Part shown: one piece after another, positions 27,009-36,010 of the stretch | Layout: the number at the start of each line of letters is the position of its first letter | Position numbering within the stretch: position 1 is the first letter of the stretch | Assembly (NCBI GenBank): GCA_002381565.1 | Contig: DFWZ01000047.1 | Span: forward strand, 7,846-71,845 | Length of the DNA: 64,000 nt | DNA from: Gallionella sp. UBA4121 | GTDB taxonomy: Bacteria; Pseudomonadota; Gammaproteobacteria; Burkholderiales; Gallionellaceae | Direction of reading: 5' to 3' | Notes under the pieces: generated by a model | What the model was told of the DNA's origin: nothing | Databases searched by the model: none | What the model saw: the letters and a program-made list of their open reading frames with translations, nothing else | Made by a program: the position numbers and the translations under genes

Positions 27009-28113
27009 TTAGCTTCTCCAGCACATCGTAAATATTATCAATTTTCCCTCCCAACACTGAGTAACACCCTGGCAGTTCTTCATGCTTTTCAAACAAAATT
27101 GGTCTGCCGTCATCGCCCTCGTTCTTCACCAGAACGCTTTTGATTTCGAATAACGAATCAACATATTGGGCGTCCAGAACGGCTGGGAGATACCGCCCCA
27201 CATCTCTAACCATGCGATCCACACGAGTGGCACGTTCATAGTCATTCAGCTTCTGGTAGGGGTCAATGCCGCACTGGTCATTCCAGTGCATATGCGGGGT
27301 GTAGCGCACATGAGAGAGGGTGTGCAGCCCTCGTGCGGGGAAAGGCATCATCGAAAAAAAAGGGCCATCCATCACGGTAATGCCCAACCCCTTAAGTGCA
27401 GGTGGCGCATCCATCAAAGCCATCTCGGTGATTTCCTGCTTAAGATGCGTGGTCGTACCCGGAAAATCTCCGGCAAACTGATTGAGTCCGCTATAAGTGC
27501 AATTGAATACGTAGCGGCTGACAATTTCAGATTCACTTCCATCCTCGTCTCGGGCACACACCTTTAGTGCTTCATCACCCCTGGAAATTGCGGTTACGCG
27601 AGTCTCAAGGTGAATTTCTACTCCGCACTCTTGCAATTCTCGTTCGGCCCAATTTGCCAGCTTGCTGGCATCAAAAGCGTACTCCTCGACCAGAAAGACT
27701 TCTTCGATCAGGTGTGGTTCAAATAGTTGGCGCAGCGACATATCTGCCGGCTCGATCTTTGCGCGAATCTCTTTGCAGTAGCGCACGAACTGCTTAGCTG
27801 TCACCTTGGAGTTGCGGCGAGCAATCGCGTATAGCTTGGTGAAATCCTGCTTTACCGCTTCCGGCCAATCATGCACAAAGCGAGGTAGGTTAACGCGACT
27901 GCGATACGCCGTAGTGTAGCTGCGCGGATAGTGATAACCGTTGTGAACGCGGGCCTGGTTATTGTAGGAGGCGCGAGTTAGCAGTGCTGATTCACGCTCT
28001 ACCAGCACGATGTGCTTTAGGCCGCGTTGCTTTGCCAGATAAATCGCAATCGCTGCGCCGTAGAAGCCACCGCCAATAATGACGGCATCAACTGTCGAGT
28101 CAGCCATCGTCAT
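26986..28113 (-). CDS. FAD-dependent oxidoreductase (DAO family)
   Basis: This 375-residue protein opens with DAVIIGGGFYGAAIAIYLA (the dinucleotide-binding G-x-G-x-x-G) and IVLVERESALLTRASYNNQ. The N-terminal 'ASYNNQARVHNGYHYPRS' stretch is a marker I associate with DAO-type enzymes in polysaccharide loci. It sits in a module with a GT2, a TIM-barrel protein and an SDR, and the ATGA overlap with the GT2 fixes the start at 28113. It might oxidise a sugar alcohol or amine intermediate. No characterised homologue is known to me, so the substrate stays open. Confidence 0.75.
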   Translation of the reverse strand: MTMADSTVDAVIIGGGFYGAAIAIYLAKQRGLKHIVLVERESALLTRASYNNQARVHNGYHYPRSYTTAYRSRVNLPRFVHDWPEAVKQDFTKLYAIARRNSKVTAKQFVRYCKEIRAKIEPADMSLRQLFEPHLIEEVFLVEEYAFDASKLANWAERELQECGVEIHLETRVTAISRGDEALKVCARDEDGSESEIVSRYVFNCTYSGLNQFAGDFPGTTTHLKQEITEMALMDAPPALKGLGITVMDGPFFSMMPFPARGLHTLSHVRYTPHMHWNDQCGIDPYQKLNDYERATRVDRMVRDVGRYLPAVLDAQYVDSLFEIKSVLVKNEGDDGRPILFEKHEELPGCYSVLGGKIDNIYDVLEKLNDEHFEK

Positions 28114-29135
28114 CCGGCAGCTCGCTCAGACTTCTGTTGCGGCGACGTTGCTTCTTCGATATTTAACTTTTCACGGCGAGTCATGCGGGCGCTGGTAAAT
28201 TCTTGCCCTACATGATAAAGCGGGCCTTCGTTCTGCAGGCTGACCATATTCAGGATGTATTCACCCAACACCAGCAATACCAATGAGATCAGGCAAAACA
28301 TTCCGGATTGCTGAAGTGACAGACTGACCCAGCCGGGTGCAACATCCGTCTTTAAAAATGCAATTGCAACCACATAGACCGAATACACAAGATTGACAAC
28401 GGCACCGAACAAAGAGAGCGTGGTCACAAGTCGCATTGGTGCGCGTGTTGTTGAAACAAGCATCCTCATACCCCGGTCGATACTGTCACCAAGCCGTTTT
28501 TTGTGAGGGATCTTGGGTGACGCACTATAGCTGAGATTGACTTTGGCAAACCCACCTGTAGCGGGAAGATGCCGATATGTCGTAGCTGGCTGCGGGTGCT
28601 GCAGGATGAAGTTAATAACGCGCTTGCTCAATACGCGGTACTGTGGCGCTTCTTTAGCCAGATGGATACCGTTAAACCATTTATACAACAAATTGAACAT
28701 GGAATATGCTCCGCGATAGGCTAAACTCTGTGCTGATTTTTGTTCGTTATTTGCGAAGACAACATCCGCACCACTAACCGCCTTGTCCAGCATTTCAGGT
28801 AGAAAACTGATGTCATCGTTAAGTGGATCGATAACTGCGACAAAGTCACCCAGCGCATTTTCTAAACCGACCCATGCTGCAGTATCGGCATCAACTTCTT
28901 TGGTCAGTGCATAAATCTGCAAATTGGGTAATCCGTCAATGCCTGTAAGCGCCTTCAAACGAAGTAGTGAATCATCATCCGAGGCGTTATCCACGATAAC
29001 TATTTCATGATCCGATACAAGCCCGCCCAACATCTGGCTGACATCGGCTAGCAACGGTTGGATTTTCTCCGCCTGATTGCGAGTAGCTATAACAAAGGAG
29101 AGAAATATTGGGAGCGGGGTACTCGGCGCGATCAT
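28110..29135 (-). CDS. GT2 glycosyltransferase with C-terminal membrane pair (DPM1/GtrB-like)
   Basis: This 341-residue protein has a GT2 domain (LSFVIATRNQAEKIQPLL, EIVIVDNASDDDSLL, VAVIDPLNDD) followed by two strong membrane segments near residues 240-300. This is the layout of GtrB/ArnC-type enzymes that charge undecaprenyl phosphate with a sugar at the inner membrane. It is separated from the Wzx gene upstream by 63 bp and coupled by ATGA to the FAD oxidoreductase downstream. Confidence 0.8.
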   Translation of the reverse strand: MIAPSTPLPIFLSFVIATRNQAEKIQPLLADVSQMLGGLVSDHEIVIVDNASDDDSLLRLKALTGIDGLPNLQIYALTKEVDADTAAWVGLENALGDFVAVIDPLNDDISFLPEMLDKAVSGADVVFANNEQKSAQSLAYRGAYSMFNLLYKWFNGIHLAKEAPQYRVLSKRVINFILQHPQPATTYRHLPATGGFAKVNLSYSASPKIPHKKRLGDSIDRGMRMLVSTTRAPMRLVTTLSLFGAVVNLVYSVYVVAIAFLKTDVAPGWVSLSLQQSGMFCLISLVLLVLGEYILNMVSLQNEGPLYHVGQEFTSARMTRREKLNIEEATSPQQKSERAAG

Positions 29136-29198
29136 AAATGCTTTATTCCGTAAAATTAACTCTCTGACAGGTTGCCAGCACGTTGTTGATCCACATAT

Positions 29199-30509
29199 TC
29201 AGTGCAAAGGCAGATGGCGTTGTTCAGCCGTTGCATACCAGATGATGAACATGTAAAAAATCTCTGAAATTGCGGTCAGGAGAGAAAATACAACCATAGT
29301 GAGAAGAAAAGTCATGCCGAAATGATAACAGACCCAAAGGCTGGACACCGGCACAATTAATCTAACGATGTCCGGCAACAGCTTGAGTTCCGGATTCCTT
29401 GAAATTGCCAAAGCGCGACTGAGCGGACTAACCACGAGCCCCGTCATGCAAGCCAATGATTGAATGGCCATCAGGGTTCCTGCCTGTTGCCAGGATTCAC
29501 CGAATACAAGCGCAAATAGAAATGGGGATACAAGCGCTATCGGAAGGTATATGCCCAGACTGACGACTGTCAGTTTTTGCATGGCAGCTTTCATTATGCG
29601 GTGAACCGATGATTTATCGCCTCTGGCCGCCTCGGCAATTTTAGAATGAAAAACGTCGGCTACCCCCGCGCTTATCAGCGCAGCCGGAACGGATGCAAGG
29701 CGATAGACTAAAAAATACTGGCCCGCAGCACTCACACCGAACAGACTTGATATGATTGGCAAGGGCAGCGATGTTGCAAGGGCATCTATCATTGATGACG
29801 GTAAAAATACTGTCGGATATTTCCAATACCGCCGCAATACTTCTGCACCATGCTTAACGTCCAATGCCGCGAAAGTTGTTCTAACCTCGGGCCACGCACC
29901 GCGAGCCAGCCTGACTACGCCCAGCATGCGCCCGAGAATTTCACCGCCGAGCAGACCTGTCCAGCCGGAAGAGATCCAACCCAGCACGGCAGGGATTATT
30001 GCTCGCCCGGCGCCTTGTGAAACCAGCGCCAGGCTGATTTCGCCGAACCTTTTTCTGCCTACATACCAGAATCGAAGACTTGAAAAAACGCCTGTCGCTA
30101 GCAGAGCGACGAACATCGCGAGCGCACTCCAGACGGGCAATGCGGCGAACCCCAGCATACTAAAATGGATCATGCCAAACATAACAGCTGAGGCAATTAA
30201 AACACATGGAATAGCGAGTGCAATGGAGGTAATCAACAGTACGTCGGCTTCAAATTTGTCGCGTGCAGCAACAATTGCAAGGTCGTAACGCAGTGCCACG
30301 CCGACGCTGGCAAATGCGATAAAAGACATGAACAAGCCGAAAACCCCCATATCTGCCGGGCCATAAAGCCGGGTAATCAAAGGGGTGGAGAGCATGACAA
30401 GCGCCTGACCGATGGCGCTGCCACCGGCCAGCTTGACCACGTTAGTAACGAAGGTGCTATTGCGCAAAGCTTTCAAATTGTCGATATACTCTTTTTTCAC
30501 GCCGGGCAA
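29199..30509 (-). CDS. Polysaccharide flippase (Wzx-like), copy 2
   Basis: This 436-residue protein has about 12 hydrophobic segments. KLAGGSAIGQALVMLSTPLITRLYGPADMG is the N-terminal region typical of the MOP/Wzx family in O-antigen loci (only part is cited here). Its C-terminal end is the intact counterpart of the relic at 22806-22865. It should translocate the lipid-linked repeat unit. It follows the GT-C gene by 19 bp. Confidence 0.85.
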   Translation of the reverse strand: MPGVKKEYIDNLKALRNSTFVTNVVKLAGGSAIGQALVMLSTPLITRLYGPADMGVFGLFMSFIAFASVGVALRYDLAIVAARDKFEADVLLITSIALAIPCVLIASAVMFGMIHFSMLGFAALPVWSALAMFVALLATGVFSSLRFWYVGRKRFGEISLALVSQGAGRAIIPAVLGWISSGWTGLLGGEILGRMLGVVRLARGAWPEVRTTFAALDVKHGAEVLRRYWKYPTVFLPSSMIDALATSLPLPIISSLFGVSAAGQYFLVYRLASVPAALISAGVADVFHSKIAEAARGDKSSVHRIMKAAMQKLTVVSLGIYLPIALVSPFLFALVFGESWQQAGTLMAIQSLACMTGLVVSPLSRALAISRNPELKLLPDIVRLIVPVSSLWVCYHFGMTFLLTMVVFSLLTAISEIFYMFIIWYATAEQRHLPLH

Positions 30510-30528
30510 TGCTACTTTATCAGTATCT

Positions 30529-32304
30529 TCAAGGCACTGGTGCCCATACTTCTATAGTCGTGGAAAGACCTCCCGCTGAATCACAACTGTTAGCACCCTC
30601 GGTTACAGGCAAACAGAAACTTCCTGCCTTTTTGAAAGGCACACCCCCTAACACCTTGCGCATTATAGTTACCCAGTCCAATCCGGCCTTGGGCATCGGA
30701 GTAGATAATATCCACGCCGACTTGATATCTTCCGCCTTTACTTGATGTTCAAGCAATCTTAACGCTGCGGCTTCACTGCCGGGATAACCCACGAGCATCC
30801 ATGCGGATCCGAGCGGTCTTCCGTTGGCGACTAAAACAAGTCCGGGTGAGCCTGTCATATCTATTATATAGGTTCCTTCTTTATAGCCCTGCTCGCGCAA
30901 AATAGCCCTGAACCTCTCATAAGCATTGGCAGCCTTAGCATCTACTGCAATAGTAGCTTTTCCAATCCTGACGTTTACGTTCTGGCCATTAAGCCCCGAC
31001 GACAACCTGTAAGTCTTGTCCGGCTGCGTCCATTGCTTGCTAATCAGAAAAAGTGGCGCAATAGAAATAATGGCCAGACAAATAAGGAAGGCCCATTGCT
31101 CAATGAAGCTTCCCGAACGAAGAAATATTAATAACCCGACACAAACTGCAATTGGAAAAACCACGGCCATTCCTACTGCAAGTTGCACGGAATTACCAGT
31201 TCCGAATGAGTGAGCTACCGGGAGCAGGGCCACTATTATGGCCAGCAAGGTGCCTTTGATCAGCGAGGATGGAGAGTAATCTTTATTTTTCAGGAAACAA
31301 AATAGACAGATGATCCCAAGCAATCCGATTGAGGTCCAGATTGAGCCGTTAAGAAGATATCGTGAAGATAAAAAACCCTGCGTGCCGAAGGTTATGGCAA
31401 TGATCAGAATTGCGCTCCAGTCAGTCCATATTTTTATTCGTTTAACCAGAAGCAATACCAGACCTGCGAGTGCTACTGCCGGCACAATCATCCGCAATAA
31501 TTGCGCCGTGCCTGCGGAGATAAAATCGGGAATGTCTCTAATAAATAAATTAACGGTCTCCTTCGTTACATCCCGAGGATTTAATAAAGCCCCATTTTCC
31601 ATTCCAAAGGATATCATCTTCAGAATATTTCCTGCCTGCAATGCAAGATATCCATAATTCACCATCATTCCTGCCAGAATCGCAATGAACAGTCTCGCCG
31701 ACAACAACCATCTGCCATGCGAACGTATCAACGCCACCATTAAGAAATGAGCAACAAGCGTGGTAAAAAACGACGGGAATTTAGTGAAAAACAATGCTCC
31801 CATGCAGATGCCATACAGGAAATTCAATGCCGTATTTGACTCAACTTTTCGTGATATTCGCAGCAGCAGCCCGGTTGAAAACAGCATTAAAACCAAATTG
31901 AGCAGGTTGTACCCGGGAGAATAAATCGTTCCGAATACAGAATAGAATGTGACTGCCGCACCTGAAACCGCGGTTGCTCCAACCTGCATTTCGTTTTTTT
32001 GATATACAGGCAGATTTTTGAAGAGCTCCAGCGCAAAAAAGTAAGCCCCCGCCATCAGCATGACAAGCCCAAAAAAACGAATAGCCCAGATACTTTCGCC
32101 AAGAAGATAATAGGGAATCGCCAGATAAGCACCGAAAAAACTGACGCCCCCGGCAAACTCACTCCAATGCCTGTAGTTAAGCAAATAGAAGCTCTCATCA
32201 GTAATATCGAATCCCCGGCTGAAAAATACGCCGAAAACCGCAGCATAGACCAAAGCTATTCCCCAGAAAAACCAGCTCACTTGCTTAGGTAGTATTGCCA
32301 TCAT
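30529..32304 (-). CDS. GT-C fold (ArnT/GT39-like) membrane glycosyltransferase
   Basis: This 592-residue protein has about 11-13 membrane segments and a C-terminal soluble domain from about residue 440. The first periplasmic loop has GFDITDESFYLLNYRHW, with the Asp/Glu pair typical of GT-C enzymes such as ArnT and PMT. These use polyprenyl-phosphate sugars to decorate lipid A, glycans or proteins. The open frame extends to 32346. The tandem ATGs at 32304/32301 sit directly after the aminotransferase stop (32309-32311), so that start was preferred. Together with GT2 and EamA genes nearby it fits an O-antigen-modification system. Confidence 0.7.
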   Translation of the reverse strand: MMAILPKQVSWFFWGIALVYAAVFGVFFSRGFDITDESFYLLNYRHWSEFAGGVSFFGAYLAIPYYLLGESIWAIRFFGLVMLMAGAYFFALELFKNLPVYQKNEMQVGATAVSGAAVTFYSVFGTIYSPGYNLLNLVLMLFSTGLLLRISRKVESNTALNFLYGICMGALFFTKFPSFFTTLVAHFLMVALIRSHGRWLLSARLFIAILAGMMVNYGYLALQAGNILKMISFGMENGALLNPRDVTKETVNLFIRDIPDFISAGTAQLLRMIVPAVALAGLVLLLVKRIKIWTDWSAILIIAITFGTQGFLSSRYLLNGSIWTSIGLLGIICLFCFLKNKDYSPSSLIKGTLLAIIVALLPVAHSFGTGNSVQLAVGMAVVFPIAVCVGLLIFLRSGSFIEQWAFLICLAIISIAPLFLISKQWTQPDKTYRLSSGLNGQNVNVRIGKATIAVDAKAANAYERFRAILREQGYKEGTYIIDMTGSPGLVLVANGRPLGSAWMLVGYPGSEAAALRLLEHQVKAEDIKSAWILSTPMPKAGLDWVTIMRKVLGGVPFKKAGSFCLPVTEGANSCDSAGGLSTTIEVWAPVP

Positions 32305-32308
32305 TTTG

Positions 32309-33442
32309 TTATTCGTTACACGCCTGGTAAATTTCCTCAACCGCACGCTTTTGATCTGCCTCAGTCAAACCGACCCACAGCGGCAAGCGAACCAGCCGCT
32401 CCGATACGGCGTCGGTAACGGACATGTCACCATAAACCCTCCCATAGCGTCGCCCGGCAGGCGATGAATGCAAAGGCACATAATGAAAAACGGCGTTAAT
32501 TCTTACACTTTTTAAATGCTCGATCAGAGCAGTCTTTTTTTCCAGATCCGGCATCAACAAATAGTACATGTGCGCGTTATGCTGCAACTCCGACGGAACA
32601 ATCGGGCGACGCACGTTGCCGCTTTGCTCAAGTGCCGCAAAAGCTTGCTGATAAATGTTCCATATCGCCAAACGCCGACGGGTAATGTCGTCGGCTTCTT
32701 CCATTTGCGCCCAGAGGAAGGCCGCAATAATTTCACCCGGCAAATATGAAGAACCTATATCCACCCAGGTATATTTATCCACCTGGCCGCGAAAAAACTG
32801 GCTGCGGTTGGTGCCCTTCTCGCGGATGATCTCGACACGTTCTGCAAAACGATCATCGTTGATCAAAATAGCGCCGCCTTCACCGGAAATGATGTTCTTG
32901 GTTTCGTGAAAACTCAAGCACCCCATGTGTCCGAGCGAACCCAGCGCGCGTCCTTTGTAAGTGGACATGATGCCCTGGGCAGCATCCTCGATCACCAGCA
33001 AATTGTGCCTGGCAGCGATGTCCATGATGGCATCCATCTCGCATGCCACGCCTGCATAGTGCACCGGCACGATCGCTTTGGTTCTGGGAGTAATCGCCGC
33101 TTCGATCCGCGCCTCGTCGATATTCAGCGTATCCGGCCGGATATCTACAAATACCGGCACGCCGCCGCGCAGCACGAAGGCGTTTGCGGTAGAAACAAAG
33201 GTATAGGACGGCATGATCACTTCGTCGCCCGGCTGGATGTCCGCCAGAATCGCCGCCATTTCCAAAGCCGCAGTACAAGAGTGCGTCAACAATGCCTTCT
33301 GGCAACCGATGCGTTGCTCCAACCAGGCATTACACTTCTTGGTGAACTCGCCATCGCCCGCCAAATGGTTGTTGGCATGAGCTTGGGCAATGAACCCCAG
33401 TTCCTTGCCGGTCATATAGGGATTGTTGAACGGAATAGTCAT
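32309..33442 (-). CDS. wecE: dTDP-4-amino-4,6-dideoxygalactose transaminase (WecE/RffA-like)
   Basis: This 377-residue DegT-family PLP enzyme has IPFNNPYMTGKELGFI, the distinctive N-terminus of WecE. It also has LTHSCTAALEMAAILAD, MPSYTFVSTANAF and the lysine motif SFHETKNIISGEGGA. WecE makes dTDP-Fuc4N from dTDP-4-keto-6-deoxyglucose. The start at 33442 overlaps the methyltransferase stop by ATGA. The rmlA/rmlB genes that would supply the substrate are not in this window and may lie elsewhere in the genome. The related UDP- or dTDP-sugar substrate could differ. Confidence 0.85.
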   Translation of the reverse strand: MTIPFNNPYMTGKELGFIAQAHANNHLAGDGEFTKKCNAWLEQRIGCQKALLTHSCTAALEMAAILADIQPGDEVIMPSYTFVSTANAFVLRGGVPVFVDIRPDTLNIDEARIEAAITPRTKAIVPVHYAGVACEMDAIMDIAARHNLLVIEDAAQGIMSTYKGRALGSLGHMGCLSFHETKNIISGEGGAILINDDRFAERVEIIREKGTNRSQFFRGQVDKYTWVDIGSSYLPGEIIAAFLWAQMEEADDITRRRLAIWNIYQQAFAALEQSGNVRRPIVPSELQHNAHMYYLLMPDLEKKTALIEHLKSVRINAVFHYVPLHSSPAGRRYGRVYGDMSVTDAVSERLVRLPLWVGLTEADQKRAVEEIYQACNE

Positions 33443-34053
33443 TTTGTGCATTCCATAATGCAGTGTGTATAAGGTATCCACGCCCGATGCCTGACAATAG
33501 CGGACGTATTGGTAAACACCGATTTGGTAAGTGAGGTATATCCAGCAAGATCGCGTATATTTTGTCCGCGATCGCGGGACACAAGAAAATTGGAAACGGC
33601 GTTCTGGTCATCTGCATAACACGGATCGATCGTGACCATACGCCCCCCCTCCCGCAACGCAGCGTAGACCAGCCTCATCAACCCAACTGCTTGGTCGTCG
33701 TCCAAGTGATGCAACAACCCCGTAGCCATCACGATATCGAAAGGTTCCAGATGATCGATGACCGCCTGCTCCACCAACGCACATTTGAAGACACCACGCG
33801 CACCGTAGCGCCGTGTAGCCTCATCGATATACTGCTGGCTCAGATCGAAACCGTAGAAATCAACATCCGGCAAGTAGTCCAGAATTCTCGCCGTACCGCA
33901 ACCGATATCAAGAATTCTGCTACCTAAGAATGGGCGAACATGTTCGCGGACCAACTCCTGCCGACCGGAGCGCGCACCCATGATGTCCTGAAAAAAGTCG
34001 TATACCCTTGGACTGCTCAGGACTGCACGAAGCCCGGTTGTGATTTGTGACAT
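33439..34053 (-). CDS. Class I SAM-dependent methyltransferase
   Basis: This 204-residue protein has SAM motif I (SRILDIGCGTARILDYL), DFYGFDLSQQYIDEA and a motif-IV-like FDIVMATGLLHHLDD. It lacks an obvious substrate domain. It is coupled by ATGA to the aminotransferase that follows and is 3 bp after the EamA gene. Methylation of an amino or hydroxyl group on the sugar made by the neighbouring genes is plausible, but not shown. Confidence 0.8.
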   Translation of the reverse strand: MSQITTGLRAVLSSPRVYDFFQDIMGARSGRQELVREHVRPFLGSRILDIGCGTARILDYLPDVDFYGFDLSQQYIDEATRRYGARGVFKCALVEQAVIDHLEPFDIVMATGLLHHLDDDQAVGLMRLVYAALREGGRMVTIDPCYADDQNAVSNFLVSRDRGQNIRDLAGYTSLTKSVFTNTSAIVRHRAWIPYTHCIMECTK

Positions 34054-34056
34054 AAA

Positions 34057-34434
34057 TTAACTCCGAGCAATCACGATAATCCCAGCGATGACAAAAAGCG
34101 TCCCAAATACTTTCGCTATATTGAAAGACTCACCAAAAAGTAACACCCCTAGTAGAAGCATCAACACAAAGTTGATACTCACCCATGGGTAGGCATAACT
34201 GATTTCAAACTTCGTCATCGCTAACATCCACGATATGCCAGCGAAAAAAGTGGCCACCACTCCCGACAGCACCCAAGGATTTAATAATAGCTGTGCTACA
34301 TAACTCAATTTTCCAGAAAAAGGGGTGGGCAGTGGCCCAGCAAGCTGAACCTGCCATCGCATAATCAACTGGCTGTAAACTGTAAATACAATTGTGCTTA
34401 CAATATACATGTGATCTAAAAATTTATTCATCAC
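34057..34434 (-). CDS. Small four-TM EamA/SMR-type transporter (ArnE/ArnF-like), copy 2
   Basis: This 125-residue protein has four hydrophobic segments. A MTKFEISYAYPWVSINFVLM segment and LLGVLLFGESFNIAKVFG match the half-size DMT pattern (the conserved glutamate-Ser is in the FGES turn). It is probably one half of a lipid-linked sugar flippase, as with the copy at 23717. It overlaps the beta-propeller gene by ATGA. Confidence 0.75.
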   Translation of the reverse strand: MMNKFLDHMYIVSTIVFTVYSQLIMRWQVQLAGPLPTPFSGKLSYVAQLLLNPWVLSGVVATFFAGISWMLAMTKFEISYAYPWVSINFVLMLLLGVLLFGESFNIAKVFGTLFVIAGIIVIARS

Positions 34435-35348
34435 CGAACTTGCTCCAACACAGCCAAGCCAAAACCGGTTTTGCCATAACCGTTTCCGTTGTACAACATA
34501 TACCGCTGACCTTTGTGGTCAAAGACGTGTGGATACTCGATCATTTCTGAATCCCATCCTGTTATGGAGACATCAATGCCAACTTGACTATCAAGTCGTC
34601 TCCACTGGCGGGCATCCTCAGATTCCGCATATCCGATACGATAAGACTGACCACGATAGGAGTACCACATCTTCCATCGGTTATCGTCACGAATCACCGA
34701 CGGTCGCGAGATTGCGTATTCTTGGTCGTTTGCAAAATCAATGGCAACAAGACCATCTCTTTGCCAATTTATCCCATCGTGAGATTCGGCATATTTTATG
34801 TGGTATGTGTGCTCAGCCTTTCCTTCGCGCATGCGCCAACCTGTGCAGGATAGATACCAAATACGCCAAAAATCCTCTCCCGGCAAAACGCAACAACTCG
34901 CACAGAAATGAGGCTCGTGCATAGAACGATCAATAACTGGCCCGTTGGAGTAGCGCACGAACTCATTACCTTCTGTGCTGATGGCTAAACCTATTGAGTT
35001 ACGAAAGGGCACCGTTATGCCGAGATTCCACCCAATGTAATAAAGAAATTTCTTGCCTTGATGAAAGGCAAGCCAAGTTGCCATCGCGCCACTATCATCA
35101 AACTCCCCAAGCCCACCAGGAGCCAGAACAGGCGTAGTAGACAACTCGAGAATATGATTAGGGCGAACGATATCTATCACCGTGTAGCCTGTATAGCTCC
35201 TATTAAATTTATCGCGTGAGCTAAAATAAATTTTGAACAAATCGCCGCCCAAACTTTCAGCGATAGGAACGGCCGCATGTGATTGCATCCACGGCGTCTC
35301 GCCTGATGGGCAAAAAACCAGTCCAAGTTTTCGCCATTTGATACTCAT
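34431..35348 (-). CDS. Glycosidase-like five-bladed beta-propeller protein
   Basis: This 305-residue protein starts MSIKWRKLGLVFCPSGET. It contains repeated blade-like segments with aromatic and acidic residues (FDDSGAMATWLAF, WRIWYLSCTGWRM, KYAESHDGINWQRDG, RPSVIRDDNRWKMWYSYRG). This pattern is typical of GH43/GH32-like propellers often found in polysaccharide loci as 'glycosylase' proteins. The chosen ATG at 35348 gives an ATGA overlap with the NeuD-type gene upstream; the longer frame to 35459 has an unlikely Arg/Cys-rich leader. It may bind or transfer a sugar; no catalytic triad could be assigned with confidence. Confidence 0.7.
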   Translation of the reverse strand: MSIKWRKLGLVFCPSGETPWMQSHAAVPIAESLGGDLFKIYFSSRDKFNRSYTGYTVIDIVRPNHILELSTTPVLAPGGLGEFDDSGAMATWLAFHQGKKFLYYIGWNLGITVPFRNSIGLAISTEGNEFVRYSNGPVIDRSMHEPHFCASCCVLPGEDFWRIWYLSCTGWRMREGKAEHTYHIKYAESHDGINWQRDGLVAIDFANDQEYAISRPSVIRDDNRWKMWYSYRGQSYRIGYAESEDARQWRRLDSQVGIDVSITGWDSEMIEYPHVFDHKGQRYMLYNGNGYGKTGFGLAVLEQVR

Positions 35349-36010
35349 ATATTCCTTAGCCTCGTGCTTGGAACCTTGGCACGCTCGGTTGCCTGTCCGA
35401 TATAAACGCCCCCGGGTTCGGCATCTGCCAGTATCAGCGCTCCTGCACCGACCACGCATTTCTCACCTATTTTGATATGATCGCGCAACGTGGCATTCAC
35501 TCCGATGAAACAGTATTCGCCAATCTCGACCCCGCCCGATACCACCACGTGCGAGGCGATGAAACAATGATCGTGTATGGTCGAATGATGGCCGATATGG
35601 TTGCCGCTCCACAATGTCACGTTGTTGCCGATGGTGACGAACGGCTGAATGGTATTGTCTTCAAGAATGAAACAGTTTTCGCCTATCCTGCCGGCGTTGA
35701 GCAGCGTCGCACGGGAACTGACATAACTGGCTATGTGATAGCCCAGCGCCTTGGCAGCAAGGTATTTTTCCTTGCGGACCTGGTTGAGCTTGGAATAACT
35801 CAGGGCGACAAAAATTTCATGCTCATCGGACGAATAGTGTTTTCCAATCTCTTCGAACGGCACAACGGGCACGCCGCAAAATTCGCTCGCAGTGATGTAA
35901 CCCGCATCCACTGTGAAGGCTACGACCTCATAACTTGAATCTGTTGAAAAATAGTAGTGCGCCAGTTGCGCAATGTCGCCCGCCCCAAAAATTATCAGCG
36001 ATTTTTTCAA
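35345..36010 (-). CDS. NeuD/PglD-like sugar O- or N-acetyltransferase (left-handed beta-helix)
   Basis: This 221-residue protein has an N-terminal Rossmann-like part (KSLIIFGAGDIAQLAHYYF). Hexapeptide repeats follow (IQPFVTIGNNVTLWSGNHIG, VEIGEYCFIGVNATLRDH) with the conserved His pair in NHIGHHSTIHDH. This is the NeuD/PglD layout: acetyl-CoA-dependent acetylation of a sugar amine or hydroxyl. It could complete an amino sugar such as Fuc4N from WecE. It overlaps the methyltransferase upstream and the beta-propeller gene downstream by ATGA. Confidence 0.85.
   Translation of the reverse strand: MKKSLIIFGAGDIAQLAHYYFSTDSSYEVVAFTVDAGYITASEFCGVPVVPFEEIGKHYSSDEHEIFVALSYSKLNQVRKEKYLAAKALGYHIASYVSSRATLLNAGRIGENCFILEDNTIQPFVTIGNNVTLWSGNHIGHHSTIHDHCFIASHVVVSGGVEIGEYCFIGVNATLRDHIKIGEKCVVGAGALILADAEPGGVYIGQATERAKVPSTRLRNI

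Noticed and set aside
35349..35459. Arg/Cys-rich N-terminal extension of the beta-propeller gene
   Set aside because: The ATG at 35348 matches the start of the folded protein and gives an ATGA overlap; the extension is an antisense-like tail of the acetyltransferase gene.
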